Assembly (NCBI RefSeq): GCF_022788635.1 | Contig: NZ_CP076024.1 | Span: forward strand, 124,001-188,000 | Direction of reading: 5' to 3' | Source: Methylobacter sp. S3L5C | GTDB lineage: Bacteria; Pseudomonadota; Gammaproteobacteria; Methylococcales; Methylomonadaceae | Length of the DNA: 64,000 nt | Position numbers and translations under genes: made by a program | Part shown: positions 40,741-51,776 of the stretch, piece after piece | How positions within the stretch are numbered: the first letter of the stretch is position 1 | Layout of the letters: every line of letters begins with the position of its first letter | The notes under the pieces: generated by a model | The model's database searches: none | The model's input: the letters and a program-made list of their open reading frames with translations, nothing else | Told to the model about the DNA's origin: nothing

Positions 40741-40959
40741 ATGGCTAAAGAAGATCAAATTGAAATGGAAGGCAAGGTAATCGATACCCTTCCTAATACC
40801 ATGTTTCGCGTCGAACTGGAAAACGGTCACGTTGTGACTGCCCATATTTCCGGAAAAATGCGCAAACATTATATTCGCATTCTCACCGGCGATAGCGTCA
40901 AAGTTGAAATGACACCTTACGATTTAAGTAAAGGTCGCATCACTTTCCGTATGCGCTAA
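40741..40959 (+). CDS. infA: Translation initiation factor IF-1
   Basis: A complete 72-residue S1-like OB-fold protein that occupies the ribosomal A site during initiation. The sequence [20 protein letters not shown] and the ending [14 protein letters not shown] are nearly invariant in gammaproteobacteria. A CCCCAT...ATGGGG hairpin follows the stop at 40961-40978, between the convergent infA and clpA genes. Confidence 0.98.
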   Translation: MAKEDQIEMEGKVIDTLPNTMFRVELENGHVVTAHISGKMRKHYIRILTGDSVKVEMTPYDLSKGRITFRMR

Positions 40960-41015
40960 CCCCATTAATACCATGGGGCAACGCCTAAGATTTCTTATTT
41001 CACTGGACCGCTCTA

Positions 41016-43280
41016 TTAAAAATCAGTTTCAGAAACAACCAATTCATTGCTTTCTATAGCAAAAGCCATTTCATCATTTTCCACATAAATTCTGACATGA
41101 CCACCGTGCGCAAGCTTGCCAAACAGCAAGTCATTAGCTAGAGGTTTCTTGATTTTCTCCTGAATTAATCGCGCCATTGGTCTTGCCCCCATCTTTGGAT
41201 CACAGCCATGCTCGGCCAACCACAAACGGGCCTCAGCATCTAACGTAATCGTTACATGCTTATCGGCAAGTAAGCCCTCTAATTCAAAGATAAACTTATC
41301 AACCACATGCCCGACAATTGAAATATCCAACGGTTTAAATTGGATAATGGCATCAAGGCGATTTCGAAATTCAGGCGAAAAGCCTTTTTCTATCACTTTC
41401 AAACTGTCGGTTGCATGATCCTGCTGAGTAAAACCTATCGAAGCACGACTACCCTCCTCCGCACCAGCATTTGTGGTCATTACCAAAATAATGTTACGAA
41501 AATCAACTTTACGCCCGTTATTGTCGGTCAATGAGCCATGATCCATAACCTGCAATAACAGGTTAAAAACATCAGGATGCGCTTTTTCCAATTCATCAAG
41601 CAACAACACGGCATGAGGGTGCTTGGCAACCTGCTCGGTTAGCAGTCCGCCTTGATCAAACCCCACATAACCTGGGGGCGCTCCTATCAGCCTGGAAACA
41701 GTATGACGCTCCATATATTCAGACATGTCAAAACGAATCAGCTCAACGCCTAGTACTTTAGCAAGCTGACGAGTCACCTCTGTTTTACCAACTCCGGTAG
41801 GCCCTGCAAATATAAACGAACCAATGGTTTTTTGAGCATCCCGAAGACCTGCACGCGATAATTTTATCGCCGAAGCTAACGCCGAAATTGCTTCATCTTG
41901 ACCAAAAACCAGCATTTTCAGATTTTTTTCCAAATTGGCCAACTTGTCTATGTCATTGGAAGACACTGATCGCGCAGGTATTCTGGCAATTTTCGAGACA
42001 ATGTCTTCTATTTCGGCAACACCAATTTCCTGCTTACGACTAGCTTCCTCTGTCATCCGCTGTTTTGCACCCGCCTCATCAATAACATCGATGGCTTTAT
42101 CCGGTAAATGTCTATCGGTAATATAGCGATCCGATAATTCTGCCGCTACACGCAAAGCCTCAGCCGTATATTTAACGTTATGATGCTCTTCAAAGCGTGA
42201 CTTAAGACCTTTTAATATCAGAATAGTATCTTCAACTGAAGGCTCCAGCACATCGACTTTCTGGAATCGGCGAGCCAAAGCATGATCTTTCTCAAAAACC
42301 CCGCGATATTCCTGATAAGTCGTAGAGCCAATACAGCGCAATTGACCGGAAGCAAGCACAGGCTTAATCAAATTGGAAGCATCCATAACCCCACCGGAAG
42401 CAGAACCTGCACCTATAATGGTATGAATTTCATCAATAAACAAAATTGAATCCGGTTCTTTTTTGAGCTGATTCATCAACGACTTAAGGCGCTTCTCAAA
42501 ATCACCGCGATATTTTGTACCAGCAACCAGAGCCCCCAAATCCAGCGAATAGATCACGCTATCTTTCAAAATTTCAGGTACGTTTTCTTCAACTATTCTT
42601 TTTGCCAAGCCTTCAGCAATCGCTGTTTTACCAACACCCGCCTCGCCAACCAATAAAGGATTGTTTTTACGTCTTCGGCAAAGCGTCTGAATCGTTCTTT
42701 CAATCTCAAGCTCCCTGCCAATTAAGGGATCAATACGACCCTGCCGGGCCTCTTCATTAAGATTGGTGGTATATTTATCTAAAGGACTGCCTGCTTCAGC
42801 ATCAACCGCTTCCGATGCTGATTCACTTGGGGACTCGTTGTCTTGATCGGTTTTTGAAATACCGTGCGCCAAATAATTAACGACATCCAGTCGTGAAATA
42901 TCTTGTTTGTTCAATAAATAGACCGCATGAGAATCTTGCTCGCTAAATAAAGCGACAAATAAATTCCCTCCGGTCACTTCCTTTTTATCAGAAGCCTGAA
43001 CATGGAAAACAGCCCGCTGCAATACCCGTTGAAATCCCAAAGTAGGCTGAGTCTCTCGCTGAACTCCCAAAGGAATCAATGACATGGTCTCATCAATAAA
43101 TTGGGCCAATTGCACGCGTAGCGTGTTAATATCACATCCGCAAGCCTTCATTATGGCTTCTGCAGAACTGTTATCGAGCAATGCCAGTAATAAATGCTCA
43201 ACCGTGATAAATTCGTGACGTTTATCATGCGCGTTTTTAAAGGCGGTATTTAACGTAACTTCAAGTTCTTTGCTTAACAT
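41016..43280 (-). CDS. clpA: ATP-dependent Clp protease ATP-binding subunit ClpA
   Basis: ClpA is the unfoldase of the ClpAP protease. The 754 residues hold the double N-repeat domain, first AAA+ module with GEAGVGKT and FIDEIHTIIGAG, and second module with GPTGVGKTE and LLDELEKAHPDV. A C-terminal D2-small domain follows. It lies 13 bp after clpS on the same strand, the usual adaptor-unfoldase operon, and beside aat/bpt that create its N-degron substrates. Confidence 0.97.
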   Translation of the reverse strand: MLSKELEVTLNTAFKNAHDKRHEFITVEHLLLALLDNSSAEAIMKACGCDINTLRVQLAQFIDETMSLIPLGVQRETQPTLGFQRVLQRAVFHVQASDKKEVTGGNLFVALFSEQDSHAVYLLNKQDISRLDVVNYLAHGISKTDQDNESPSESASEAVDAEAGSPLDKYTTNLNEEARQGRIDPLIGRELEIERTIQTLCRRRKNNPLLVGEAGVGKTAIAEGLAKRIVEENVPEILKDSVIYSLDLGALVAGTKYRGDFEKRLKSLMNQLKKEPDSILFIDEIHTIIGAGSASGGVMDASNLIKPVLASGQLRCIGSTTYQEYRGVFEKDHALARRFQKVDVLEPSVEDTILILKGLKSRFEEHHNVKYTAEALRVAAELSDRYITDRHLPDKAIDVIDEAGAKQRMTEEASRKQEIGVAEIEDIVSKIARIPARSVSSNDIDKLANLEKNLKMLVFGQDEAISALASAIKLSRAGLRDAQKTIGSFIFAGPTGVGKTEVTRQLAKVLGVELIRFDMSEYMERHTVSRLIGAPPGYVGFDQGGLLTEQVAKHPHAVLLLDELEKAHPDVFNLLLQVMDHGSLTDNNGRKVDFRNIILVMTTNAGAEEGSRASIGFTQQDHATDSLKVIEKGFSPEFRNRLDAIIQFKPLDISIVGHVVDKFIFELEGLLADKHVTITLDAEARLWLAEHGCDPKMGARPMARLIQEKIKKPLANDLLFGKLAHGGHVRIYVENDEMAFAIESNELVVSETDF

Positions 43281-43293
43281 AAACGCTCCAAAT

Positions 43294-43617
43294 TTACACT
43301 TCTTCCATCGAACACATCAACGGATGCTGATGTTCCCGTGAATAATCGTTGACTATATATACTTTAGTTTCAGCAACATCTTTAGAATAAGTTCCACAGA
43401 CACCTACCCCTTGAGTATGTATTTGCAGCATGACCTGTGTTGCCTTTTGTTCGGTCATGGCAAAAAACCCCATCAAAACATCAATGACAAAATCCATGGG
43501 CGTAAAATCATCATTTAACAAAATAACTTTATATAGCGGCGGTCTTTTTAACTTAGGCTTGGCTTCTTGAACAACCAAGTCTTCATCATTATATTTTAAC
43601 GGATCAAAATCGGGCAT
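43294..43617 (-). CDS. clpS: ClpA adaptor protein ClpS
   Basis: ClpS binds N-terminal Leu, Phe, Tyr or Trp and hands the protein to ClpA. The ATG at 43617 gives 107 residues starting MPDFDPLKYND; a TTG three codons upstream is less likely. The core PPLYKVILLNDDFTPMDFVI and the helix with QKATQVMLQIHTQGVG contain the N-degron pocket and the ClpA contact. Followed by clpA. Confidence 0.96.
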   Translation of the reverse strand: MPDFDPLKYNDEDLVVQEAKPKLKRPPLYKVILLNDDFTPMDFVIDVLMGFFAMTEQKATQVMLQIHTQGVGVCGTYSKDVAETKVYIVNDYSREHQHPLMCSMEEV

Positions 43618-43841
43618 AATAACCAAATCATCAAATAATATATTACTTTAAGTGTCCAATATGGTGCCAATACTAATATATTTCAAGCTTTTGCACATAA
43701 CAAATTAAATCATACAAATTATAAAACACCAGACCCATGCTTATATCCACGCTTTAACTTTACCCTGTAAAACCTTTTTTACCAACATAAGTTCTTAATA
43801 TCTAGTAACATGTTAATTTTTATTAAAACCGGAAATTATCA

Positions 43842-44309
43842 ATGGTTTGGAAACCACGCGTTACCGTTGCAGCCGTTATCGAACGAGATAATCGATTTTT
43901 ACTCGTTGAAGAAGAGACGCCTCGCGGACTACAGTTTAATCAACCTGCCGGACATTTTGAAAAAAACGAGGATCTGATTGCCGCTGTCAAGCGCGAAGTG
44001 AATGAAGAAACAGCCTGGCATTTCGAGCCCGAACATCTTATTTCCGTCCAACTTTGGCGTAAAAACCCTGAGTTACCCACCTTTATCAGGGTTTGTTTTT
44101 CCGGTCACTGCCATAGCCATAATCCCGATCAACAACTGGATGAAGGCATAGTCGCAACACACTGGCTAACACGTGACGAAATTGCCGCACAGCAGCATCG
44201 GCTACGTAGTCCTTTAGTTCTTATTAGTGTAGACGAATACCTGAATGGACACCTTTATCCTTTATCACTAATACAATCATTTCTCGATCTTGATCATGAT
44301 CATGAGTAA
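43842..44309 (+). CDS. NUDIX hydrolase, NudJ-like
   Basis: A 155-residue NUDIX enzyme. The box [22 protein letters not shown] matches GX5EX7REUXEEXGU except for alanine at the last conserved glycine. It sits directly before mnmA, where gammaproteobacteria carry the phosphatase nudJ, which acts on HMP-PP and other nucleotide pyrophosphates. Its last codons overlap the mnmA start by eight bases. Confidence 0.85.
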   Translation: MVWKPRVTVAAVIERDNRFLLVEEETPRGLQFNQPAGHFEKNEDLIAAVKREVNEETAWHFEPEHLISVQLWRKNPELPTFIRVCFSGHCHSHNPDQQLDEGIVATHWLTRDEIAAQQHRLRSPLVLISVDEYLNGHLYPLSLIQSFLDLDHDHE

Positions 44310-45417
44310 AAATATAATCGTTGGTATGTCTGGCGGTGTTGACTCTTCGGTAACTGCCTTGCTATTACAAGAACAAGGGCATCAAGTCACCGGTTTATTC
44401 ATGAAAAACTGGGAAGAAGATGACGGCACAGAATATTGTACTGCCATGGAAGACCTTGCCGATGCGCAACAAGTCTGCGATAAACTGGGTATAGAACTTA
44501 AAACCGTCAATTTTGCCACCGAATACTGGGATGAAGTCTTTGAAGTTTTCTTGTCTGAATTTAAAGCCGGACGGACACCAAATCCCGATATTTTGTGTAA
44601 TAAGCATGTAAAATTTAAAGCCTTTCTAAATTATGCCATTGAAGACCTGGGTGCAGAATACATCGCTACTGGTCATTATGCCCGTGTTGCAAACTCACCA
44701 AACCGGAGTGATAAAAACAAGGATGAGTTTTTCTTGTTAAAAGGACTCGATCCTAATAAAGAGCAAAGCTATTTTCTTTATACGCTGGGACAAAAAGCCT
44801 TGTCAAAAACCCTGTTTCCCATCGGTCACCTGCACAAGCCCGAAATCCGGCTATTGGCAGACAAGGCGGGGTTTGCCAATAGTCGTAAAAAAGACAGTAC
44901 CGGTATCTGTTTTATCGGCGAGCGTAAATTTACCGAGTTTCTTCAGCGTTATCTCCCTACCCAGCCAGGTGAAATGCGCACGCCCGAAGGTCAGTACATT
45001 GGCAAACATTCCGGCTTAATGTATTACACCTTTGGTCAACGCCAAGGAATGGGCATAGGCGGCGTTAAAAATACCCCTGATGAACCGTGGTATGTACTCG
45101 ACAAAGATCTGGAAAATAATATATTAATCGTGGGCCAGGGCCACGATCATCCACTCATGTTGCATAACACGCTGGAAGCCGGCCAACTGGATTGGTGCAG
45201 CAATGAATCCTTAACAGAACCGCTACGCTGTACCGCCAAAACCCGCTACCGACAGGCAGATCAGGATTGCCACGTCGAACCACTAACAAACGATCGCATC
45301 AAAGTCAGTTTTGATCAACCGCAAAGAGCCATTACACCCGGACAATCCGTGGTTTTTTATGACGGTGAAATATGCTTGGGCGGCGGAATTATTGAATCCA
45401 AATACAATACAAATTAA
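44302..45417 (+). CDS. mnmA: tRNA-uridine 2-sulfurtransferase
   Basis: MnmA places sulfur on C2 of the wobble uridine of Lys, Glu and Gln tRNAs. The ATG at 44302 gives 371 residues beginning [16 protein letters not shown], the PP-loop that adenylates uridine. The two catalytic cysteines lie in [12 protein letters not shown] and [11 protein letters not shown]. It makes the 2-thiouridine that SelU (13.4-14.4 kb) can convert to selenouridine, and receives sulfur from the Tus relay. Confidence 0.95.
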   Translation: MSKNIIVGMSGGVDSSVTALLLQEQGHQVTGLFMKNWEEDDGTEYCTAMEDLADAQQVCDKLGIELKTVNFATEYWDEVFEVFLSEFKAGRTPNPDILCNKHVKFKAFLNYAIEDLGAEYIATGHYARVANSPNRSDKNKDEFFLLKGLDPNKEQSYFLYTLGQKALSKTLFPIGHLHKPEIRLLADKAGFANSRKKDSTGICFIGERKFTEFLQRYLPTQPGEMRTPEGQYIGKHSGLMYYTFGQRQGMGIGGVKNTPDEPWYVLDKDLENNILIVGQGHDHPLMLHNTLEAGQLDWCSNESLTEPLRCTAKTRYRQADQDCHVEPLTNDRIKVSFDQPQRAITPGQSVVFYDGEICLGGGIIESKYNTN

Positions 45418-45484
45418 GGCGATATAGCTAGACCCGAATTACGCAGAATATCGCCTAAAACACCTCATAACAGCACCAGGATAA

Positions 45485-46855
<1,371 letters not shown>

Positions 46856-46873
46856 GGTCATATTGAATAAATA

Positions 46874-46902
46874 GGTAGAGACGCGAGCATCGCGTCTCTA
46901 CC
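46874..46902. terminator. Strong hairpin between convergent genes
   Basis: A perfect 13-bp stem (GGTAGAGACGCGA) with a three-base loop sits 18 bp past purB and 6 bp past the dihaem peroxidase gene on the other strand. There is no clear T run, so termination by it is inferred from position. The sequence also resembles a dispersed palindromic repeat. Confidence 0.55.
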
Positions 46903-46908
46903 GTATTA

Positions 46909-47913
46909 TTAATTAAACGACTTACCTGGTGTAGGTGGCAAAACGGGCATTGTTTGCTTGGGAAACTCACCTGTCAAACCATTAAGAAAGGCGACAATGT
47001 CGGCAATCTCTTCTTTGGACAAATCTTTATCCAACTGCGTTTTTCCCATGACCGTTACTGCTTCATCAAGAGTTTTTGCCGCCCCATTATGAAAATAAGG
47101 TGCCGTCAAAGCGATATTGCGCAAGGTAGGCACCTTCCACAAATGTTCATCGTCTGCTTTTTTGGTCACTTCGGCTAAACCTTTATCATCTTTGAAATGG
47201 TACTTGGCAGCATAAAAGCTATTGCTATGTACAGGAAATTTCTGGAACATCCCAGGACCATTGAATGCCGGGCCACTATGACAACTGGTACAACCTAGTT
47301 CAGCAACCTTGTTCATACCGCGCACTTGTTGCTCGGTTAACGCTGATTTATCACCGGAAACGTATTTATCATAAGGGCTATTGGGCGTAATCAAGGTTCT
47401 TTCATAAGCGGCAATGGCTTTGGTTGCATTGTCTTGAGAAATGGCGTCTTTACCAAAAGCCTGTTCAAAGGCGACCTGATAACCTTCAATAGATTTTAAG
47501 CGGACAACGACATCATCCCAGTTTTTCATGCCCATTTCAATAGGATTGGTCACCGGACCTGCGGCTTGCGCTTCAAGAGTCGCCGCTCGTCCATCCCAAA
47601 ACTGTACGGCATTAAACGCAGAGTTCCATACCGTTGGTGAACTACGACCACCAGTCTGACCATTAACCCCCATAGAGTTAGGTCTGTTATCCTCACCACC
47701 CAACATTGTGTTATGGCAAGAAGCACAAGAAACCGTGCCGGTAGAAGACAAGCGAGGGTCATGGTATAACATTTTTCCCAGCTCAACCTTTTCTTCAGTA
47801 GTCGGGTTATCAGACGGTGCCGGTGCTACTGTAGGCAATGCTTCCCAAGCCGAAGCCACCGAAATGGAACCTGTTAACGCCAGTGCAATTACCAGCGAAC
47901 GAATTTTAAACAT
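46909..47913 (-). CDS. Dihaem cytochrome c peroxidase (CcpA/MauG family)
   Basis: A periplasmic protein with a signal peptide (MFKIRSLVIALALTGSISVASA) and two haem c sites, CASCH and CTSCH, about 150 residues apart. This spacing, plus the GRAATLEAQAAGPVTNPIEMG block, defines the bacterial cytochrome c peroxidase/MauG family. Most members reduce hydrogen peroxide with electrons from a c-type cytochrome. The ATG at 47913 is chosen because GGAGGA lies six bases upstream; an in-frame TTG at 47925 overlaps this site. Confidence 0.9.
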   Translation of the reverse strand: MFKIRSLVIALALTGSISVASAWEALPTVAPAPSDNPTTEEKVELGKMLYHDPRLSSTGTVSCASCHNTMLGGEDNRPNSMGVNGQTGGRSSPTVWNSAFNAVQFWDGRAATLEAQAAGPVTNPIEMGMKNWDDVVVRLKSIEGYQVAFEQAFGKDAISQDNATKAIAAYERTLITPNSPYDKYVSGDKSALTEQQVRGMNKVAELGCTSCHSGPAFNGPGMFQKFPVHSNSFYAAKYHFKDDKGLAEVTKKADDEHLWKVPTLRNIALTAPYFHNGAAKTLDEAVTVMGKTQLDKDLSKEEIADIVAFLNGLTGEFPKQTMPVLPPTPGKSFN

Positions 47914-48135
47914 ACTATCCTCCAAATATTATTATAGTTATCATAAATTGCGACAAATCTAGCACTCCACAGCTTATAAGTCGACTAATTACCGTTATAT
48001 CTTTTTTGAATTGTAAAATAGAACGCCAGCAAGATACAATTAAATCCTGATAGAAACACCCATCACGTTGTTATTAAGTCTTATGTAAAGAGCCACTCTA
48101 CAAAGATGTTTTACTCAAGCAACTCCCAATAACAG

Positions 48136-48366
48136 TTAAAGCCACCCTGGTAACCAAATGGATGCATCTTTTAATAGATGCCAGTCCAGTTCAATTTCAC
48201 GATGATTAATAACAGCTTCCAGCACACAAGCAACAACTATTTCCTGCTCATCTCTAACAAGCCGTGTTACTAAAAAATGCTTCTCTTTATTGGCAGGTTG
48301 CACGGCAGTCCACTTGCTTAACAGCAGTTTTTCGGGATTTATTTGCCGGCTTTTCATTTTATTCAT
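48136..48366 (-). CDS. TIGR02450 family tryptophan-rich protein
   Basis: A 76-residue protein with NPEKLLLSKWTAVQPANKEKHFLV and the end ELDWHLLKDASIWLPGWL, the conserved blocks of a small family of unknown function. It overlaps the epimerase gene upstream by eight bases and so is translationally coupled to it. A start at the fourth codon is equally possible. Confidence 0.8.
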   Translation of the reverse strand: MNKMKSRQINPEKLLLSKWTAVQPANKEKHFLVTRLVRDEQEIVVACVLEAVINHREIELDWHLLKDASIWLPGWL

Positions 48367-49261
48367 GACTGAGTACTTCGGTTAAGGCACTGGAAAGATC
48401 GTTGTATTGAAACTTGAAGCCTTCAGCTAACAAGCGCTCTGGCAATACTCGCTGACTGCCTAAAACCAATGCTGACATCTCACCCAACAAAAGCTTTAAC
48501 AAACACGCCGGAACAGGAAGTAATGCAGGGCGCTTTAAGCCGTCCGCCAAAGCTTTAGTAAATTCACTATTAGTCACCGGATTAGGCGCTGTTGCGTTAT
48601 ACGCACCCTGCATGGATGCATTCGTTATCATTTTATTGGCAATAGCGATCCAGTCCTCCCGATGAATCCAGGACATCCACTGCTGTCCATTGCCTAAGCG
48701 CCCACCCAAACCCAGACGAAAAGGCAATAACATGCGTTGCAGTAAACCGCCGCTATCACCAAGTACCAAGCCGGTTCTAATGATGCATACTCTGACACCT
48801 AATAGTTCGGCTTTTTTTGCTTCAGCTTCCCAATCCGCACACAGTTGCCCGGAAAAATCGGTATAAGTTGCCGATTGCTCGGTTAATACAGTATCGCCAT
48901 GCTCACCATAATAACCGATAGCAGAACCACTGATTAATAGTACTGGCTTAACTATCATGGCAGCCATACACGCAACCAGTTGGTTAGTCAGATTGATTCG
49001 ACTATCACGAATAACCTTTTTGCGAGCATCACTCCAGCGAACATCAAAAATAGGCGCTCCGGCAAGATTGATAATAACCGGATAAGTATCTTCAGGCTTA
49101 AGCTTATCGAGACTATCCAGCGCCTTAATGCCGTGGCCACAGATTTTTTCTACTGTGTCAGGGTTACGGCTTAAAACGGTAACCTCATAACCTTGCTTGG
49201 CCAGATTTTGCGCCAATGCACGACCAATAAAACCGGTACCGCCGGTAATCAATATATTCAT
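48359..49261 (-). CDS. NAD-dependent epimerase, TIGR01777/YfcH family
   Basis: An extended short-chain dehydrogenase fold. The nucleotide-binding start ILITGGTGFIGRALAQ is followed by INLAGAPI, SGSAIGYYGEHGDTVLTE (with the YxxxK-equivalent region altered as is usual for this family) and the C-terminal LLGEMSALVLGSQRVLP. The start at 49261 is preceded by AAGGA at seven bases; a start at 49264 is also possible. Substrate is unknown. Confidence 0.88.
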   Translation of the reverse strand: MNILITGGTGFIGRALAQNLAKQGYEVTVLSRNPDTVEKICGHGIKALDSLDKLKPEDTYPVIINLAGAPIFDVRWSDARKKVIRDSRINLTNQLVACMAAMIVKPVLLISGSAIGYYGEHGDTVLTEQSATYTDFSGQLCADWEAEAKKAELLGVRVCIIRTGLVLGDSGGLLQRMLLPFRLGLGGRLGNGQQWMSWIHREDWIAIANKMITNASMQGAYNATAPNPVTNSEFTKALADGLKRPALLPVPACLLKLLLGEMSALVLGSQRVLPERLLAEGFKFQYNDLSSALTEVLSHE

Positions 49262-49442
49262 CATACTGTCCTTATAAACATTAAACACACAACAATAGGG
49301 GAAACCTTAAAAATTTTTTAATACTGACACTAAAGTCACCAATAAACCAGTGAATAATTTCTGACAATCAACAGGCTGATTGCATAAAAACCAACCAACT
49401 TTGCGCAATATTAGCACTGTACATGTATTGTACAACTATAGT

Positions 49443-49721
49443 TTGACAAAGTAGCTTTTGGCAGGTAAGTTAAGCATCAGGTTTTTTGCTCTTTTAACAA
49501 AAATAGAAACTTGGCAAGATACCCCTAAATTTGTATACGGAACAGCTACAAACAACTTGAATAGCACTCCCCCGGTATTCTCCGGGCAGGAAAAGAGATA
49601 AAACATTCATGTTTTTTTGATGCACATCCCTAAGCTGTTTAATCCGCTTAATCGATTAAACAACGTACTCACTGTCCTCCTCTATAACCCTCTCGCTCTG
49701 TCTAAGAGAGGGTCTTTTTTT
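49443..49721 (+). ncRNA. Candidate small RNA with terminator
   Basis: The 480-bp gap between divergent genes contains no ORF, yet ends in a strong plus-strand terminator: ACCCTCTC (49687-49694), an 11-base loop, GAGAGGGT (49706-49713), then C and seven T. No plus-strand gene precedes it. TTGACA at 49443-49448 with a weak TAAGTT 17 bp later could start an RNA of about 240 bases. Inner hairpins, such as GTTTAAT...ATTAAAC near 49636-49660, support structure. The alternative is a leader attenuator of the downstream gene at 49745. Confidence 0.4.
49687..49721 (+). terminator. Rho-independent terminator or attenuator
   Basis: An 8-bp stem with an 11-base loop is followed by CTTTTTTT. It sits only 24 bp upstream of the ATG at 49745, so it either ends a small RNA or attenuates that gene. 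Confidence 0.75.
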
Positions 49722-49744
49722 GTGTATAATCATCGGTAAAGCAT

Positions 49745-50182
49745 ATGAATGATATGACATATAAAGGCATACAAGGCATTAAATTTCTCATCGAAATTAA
49801 TTTCTATATTTCAGTTATCTTGTTGGTAGCGGCTGGTGTTTTTTCACTACCGGGAAGTAACTCTATTTTTGAATTTAATGAGGACCTTTATGGCGCACTT
49901 GATAACAATTTGCGCATGGTGATGATCTATTTGGCAATGACTGAAATGGTCATTTTAATGTATTGTTTTTATAGAAAAAATTTTCAGGTAATGATTCTTG
50001 TAGGTTTTTTCCTGATTTTAATGATTGGATCCATGGAGTTTTATGCTGAAATCAATTCGATAGAAATTGATGAAAATTTTCCTATGTTTTTTCTTTACAC
50101 CGGACTATCGCATATATTTTTCGGCGTAATGGTCAGTATAAAAAAAGACAGTATCAAGAAAACCTCTGATAAATCATCATAA
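49745..50182 (+). CDS. Four-helix membrane protein, unknown
   Basis: A 145-residue protein with four hydrophobic segments (about 12-34, 55-77, 79-97, 114-131) and a Lys/Ser-rich C-terminal tail. An acidic loop (FEFNEDLYGALDNN) lies between the first two helices. I do not recognise the family. The ribosome site is weak and a terminator-like hairpin lies directly upstream. Confidence 0.55.
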   Translation: MNDMTYKGIQGIKFLIEINFYISVILLVAAGVFSLPGSNSIFEFNEDLYGALDNNLRMVMIYLAMTEMVILMYCFYRKNFQVMILVGFFLILMIGSMEFYAEINSIEIDENFPMFFLYTGLSHIFFGVMVSIKKDSIKKTSDKSS

Positions 50183-50313
50183 CAATGCCCCATACCAGCC
50201 AGCAAAATTTTAACCAGGCCTAAGCAAGAAGCCGGATTAAAAGGTTAAGTTTATTCCCCATTCCGGCATTATAATTTCCTCTTTATCATTAATTTCCGAT
50301 CGACTCTAACATT

Positions 50314-50856
50314 ATGAAAAAACTGTTTTTTTTGCTTACCTTAATAAGTGCTTTACTATCTGGCTGTACCGGAATTCCGGAAGGCATAACTGTGGTAGAT
50401 GGCTTTGAAGTTAACCGTTATATGGGCCACTGGTACGAGATAGCCCGACTGGATCACCGTTTTGAAAGAGGCTTGAACAACATTTCGGCGACTTACTCAC
50501 CAAGGGCAGATGGTGGTGTTAAAGTGATTAACAAAGGCTGGAATGAAGCGGATGGTAAATGGGAGCAGGTCGAAGGCAAAGCCTATTTTGTCGAACAAGC
50601 TGACAAAGGCCACCTAAAAGTCTCTTTCTTCGGTCCATTTTATGGTGGCTATAATATTATTGATCTGGATAAAAAAGACTATGCCTATTCGATGATTACC
50701 GGCCCTGACAGATCCTATTTTTGGATATTATCACGCACCAAGCACTTGCCCAAAGCGACCTTGGACAGATTGATCGAAAAAGCCAAAAGCTTGGGTTTTG
50801 CCACTGACCAACTGATCTTTACCAATCAGGATGAGCCCGTACACCAGACTAAATAA
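50314..50856 (+). CDS. blc: Bacterial lipocalin, outer-membrane lipoprotein
   Basis: A 180-residue lipocalin with a lipoprotein signal peptide and lipobox LLSG-C18. The lipocalin motif GHWYEIARLDHRFERGL and the second motif DKKDYAYSMITGPDRSYFWI, with the closing ILSRTKHLP, match Blc proteins. Family members bind lysophospholipids or other membrane-derived ligands under stress. No acidic residue follows the lipidated cysteine, so outer-membrane sorting by Lol is expected. Confidence 0.92.
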   Translation: MKKLFFLLTLISALLSGCTGIPEGITVVDGFEVNRYMGHWYEIARLDHRFERGLNNISATYSPRADGGVKVINKGWNEADGKWEQVEGKAYFVEQADKGHLKVSFFGPFYGGYNIIDLDKKDYAYSMITGPDRSYFWILSRTKHLPKATLDRLIEKAKSLGFATDQLIFTNQDEPVHQTK

Positions 50857-50898
50857 CCTTTTTTGATAATTTTTCCGGAGCGCACATTAAAAGGTGCG

Positions 50899-51258
50899 CT
50901 ACCCGGGAAAGACAATGTCAAACCGCTCCATTAATCCGTTAATATCCTTTCTATACAACGACTGAACAGGCAAACATAAATCACTACACGTTAAACCACG
51001 TTCCTCTAAAGATTCGACTTCAGTGTAAATATCGTTAACATCATAAATTTCCAGTGCGTTAAAAATGGCGGAAGTATCTTTCATGCCGATCTTTTCAGGA
51101 TACTGGCCTTTTTTTAACTGAAACACGCCATCATCCAGCAATAAAATACTGACCTTTTGATCAAAAGCCGCAGTGATCAAAATAATATCCAGCATTTCTT
51201 GAACATAAGCGCCACTATGTGCCGGTTTGCGTAAAACAAATAAATAGCTTTTCATCAA
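50899..51258 (-). CDS. DsrF/TusC-like sulfur relay protein
   Basis: A 119-residue DsrE-fold protein with SYLFVLRKPAHSGAYVQEML and the core ILLLDDGVFQLKKGQYPE. In the TusBCD complex TusC has no catalytic cysteine of its own. It starts three bases after the TusD-like gene. A DsrH/TusB-like gene, normally next, is absent; a lipocalin on the other strand follows instead. Confidence 0.75.
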   Translation of the reverse strand: MMKSYLFVLRKPAHSGAYVQEMLDIILITAAFDQKVSILLLDDGVFQLKKGQYPEKIGMKDTSAIFNALEIYDVNDIYTEVESLEERGLTCSDLCLPVQSLYRKDINGLMERFDIVFPG

Positions 51259-51261
51259 TAC

Positions 51262-51651
51262 TTACCCAAAAACAATAAATCGATCAGCTTCAAGCGTCGC
51301 TTCAACCAACTGTCCCAAACCGGAAATCCGAAAACCATCGGCTAAATCATTGTCCTGCTTGCCCTGTCGCTTGGCTTCATCGATCCCCAATAAGCCGCGC
51401 CTTTGAGCCGCCGAAATACAAACGACTAAGTCAATCGGATAGCGCCGCGTCAACTCACTCCATTGCGCAGTAAATTGAAGCTCATCATCAGGCGGCGTTG
51501 TATGTTTAAAAGCCTGATAAACTCCGTCATGATAAAAAAACACCCTGAACACTTCATGACCCTGCAACAAAGCAGCTTCAATGAACTGATAGGCACAATG
51601 CCCGCTATTTGATTGATACGGACTGGTATTAATTTGAATGGCAAATTTCAT
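51262..51651 (-). CDS. DsrE/TusD-like sulfurtransferase
   Basis: A 129-residue DsrE-fold protein. The catalytic cysteine sits in LVVCISAAQRRGLL, matching the persulfide-carrying Cys78 of TusD. The N-terminal FAIQINTSPYQSNSGHCAYQFI is typical. In E. coli TusD takes sulfur from TusA and passes it to TusE and then MnmA, which is encoded at 44.3 kb. In sulfur oxidisers DsrE proteins do a related job; no dsr genes are seen here. Confidence 0.82.
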   Translation of the reverse strand: MKFAIQINTSPYQSNSGHCAYQFIEAALLQGHEVFRVFFYHDGVYQAFKHTTPPDDELQFTAQWSELTRRYPIDLVVCISAAQRRGLLGIDEAKRQGKQDNDLADGFRISGLGQLVEATLEADRFIVFG

Positions 51652-51776
51652 TTTAAAGCGCTATTTTCTTGGGTTGTATTTATTTGAGATGTTTTATAAT
51701 GAATAGCTGATATTCTATTGCAGGTAACTAATCCCATGCTGATTTAGTGACTCTATTATCGTAACCCTGAGCCCCC

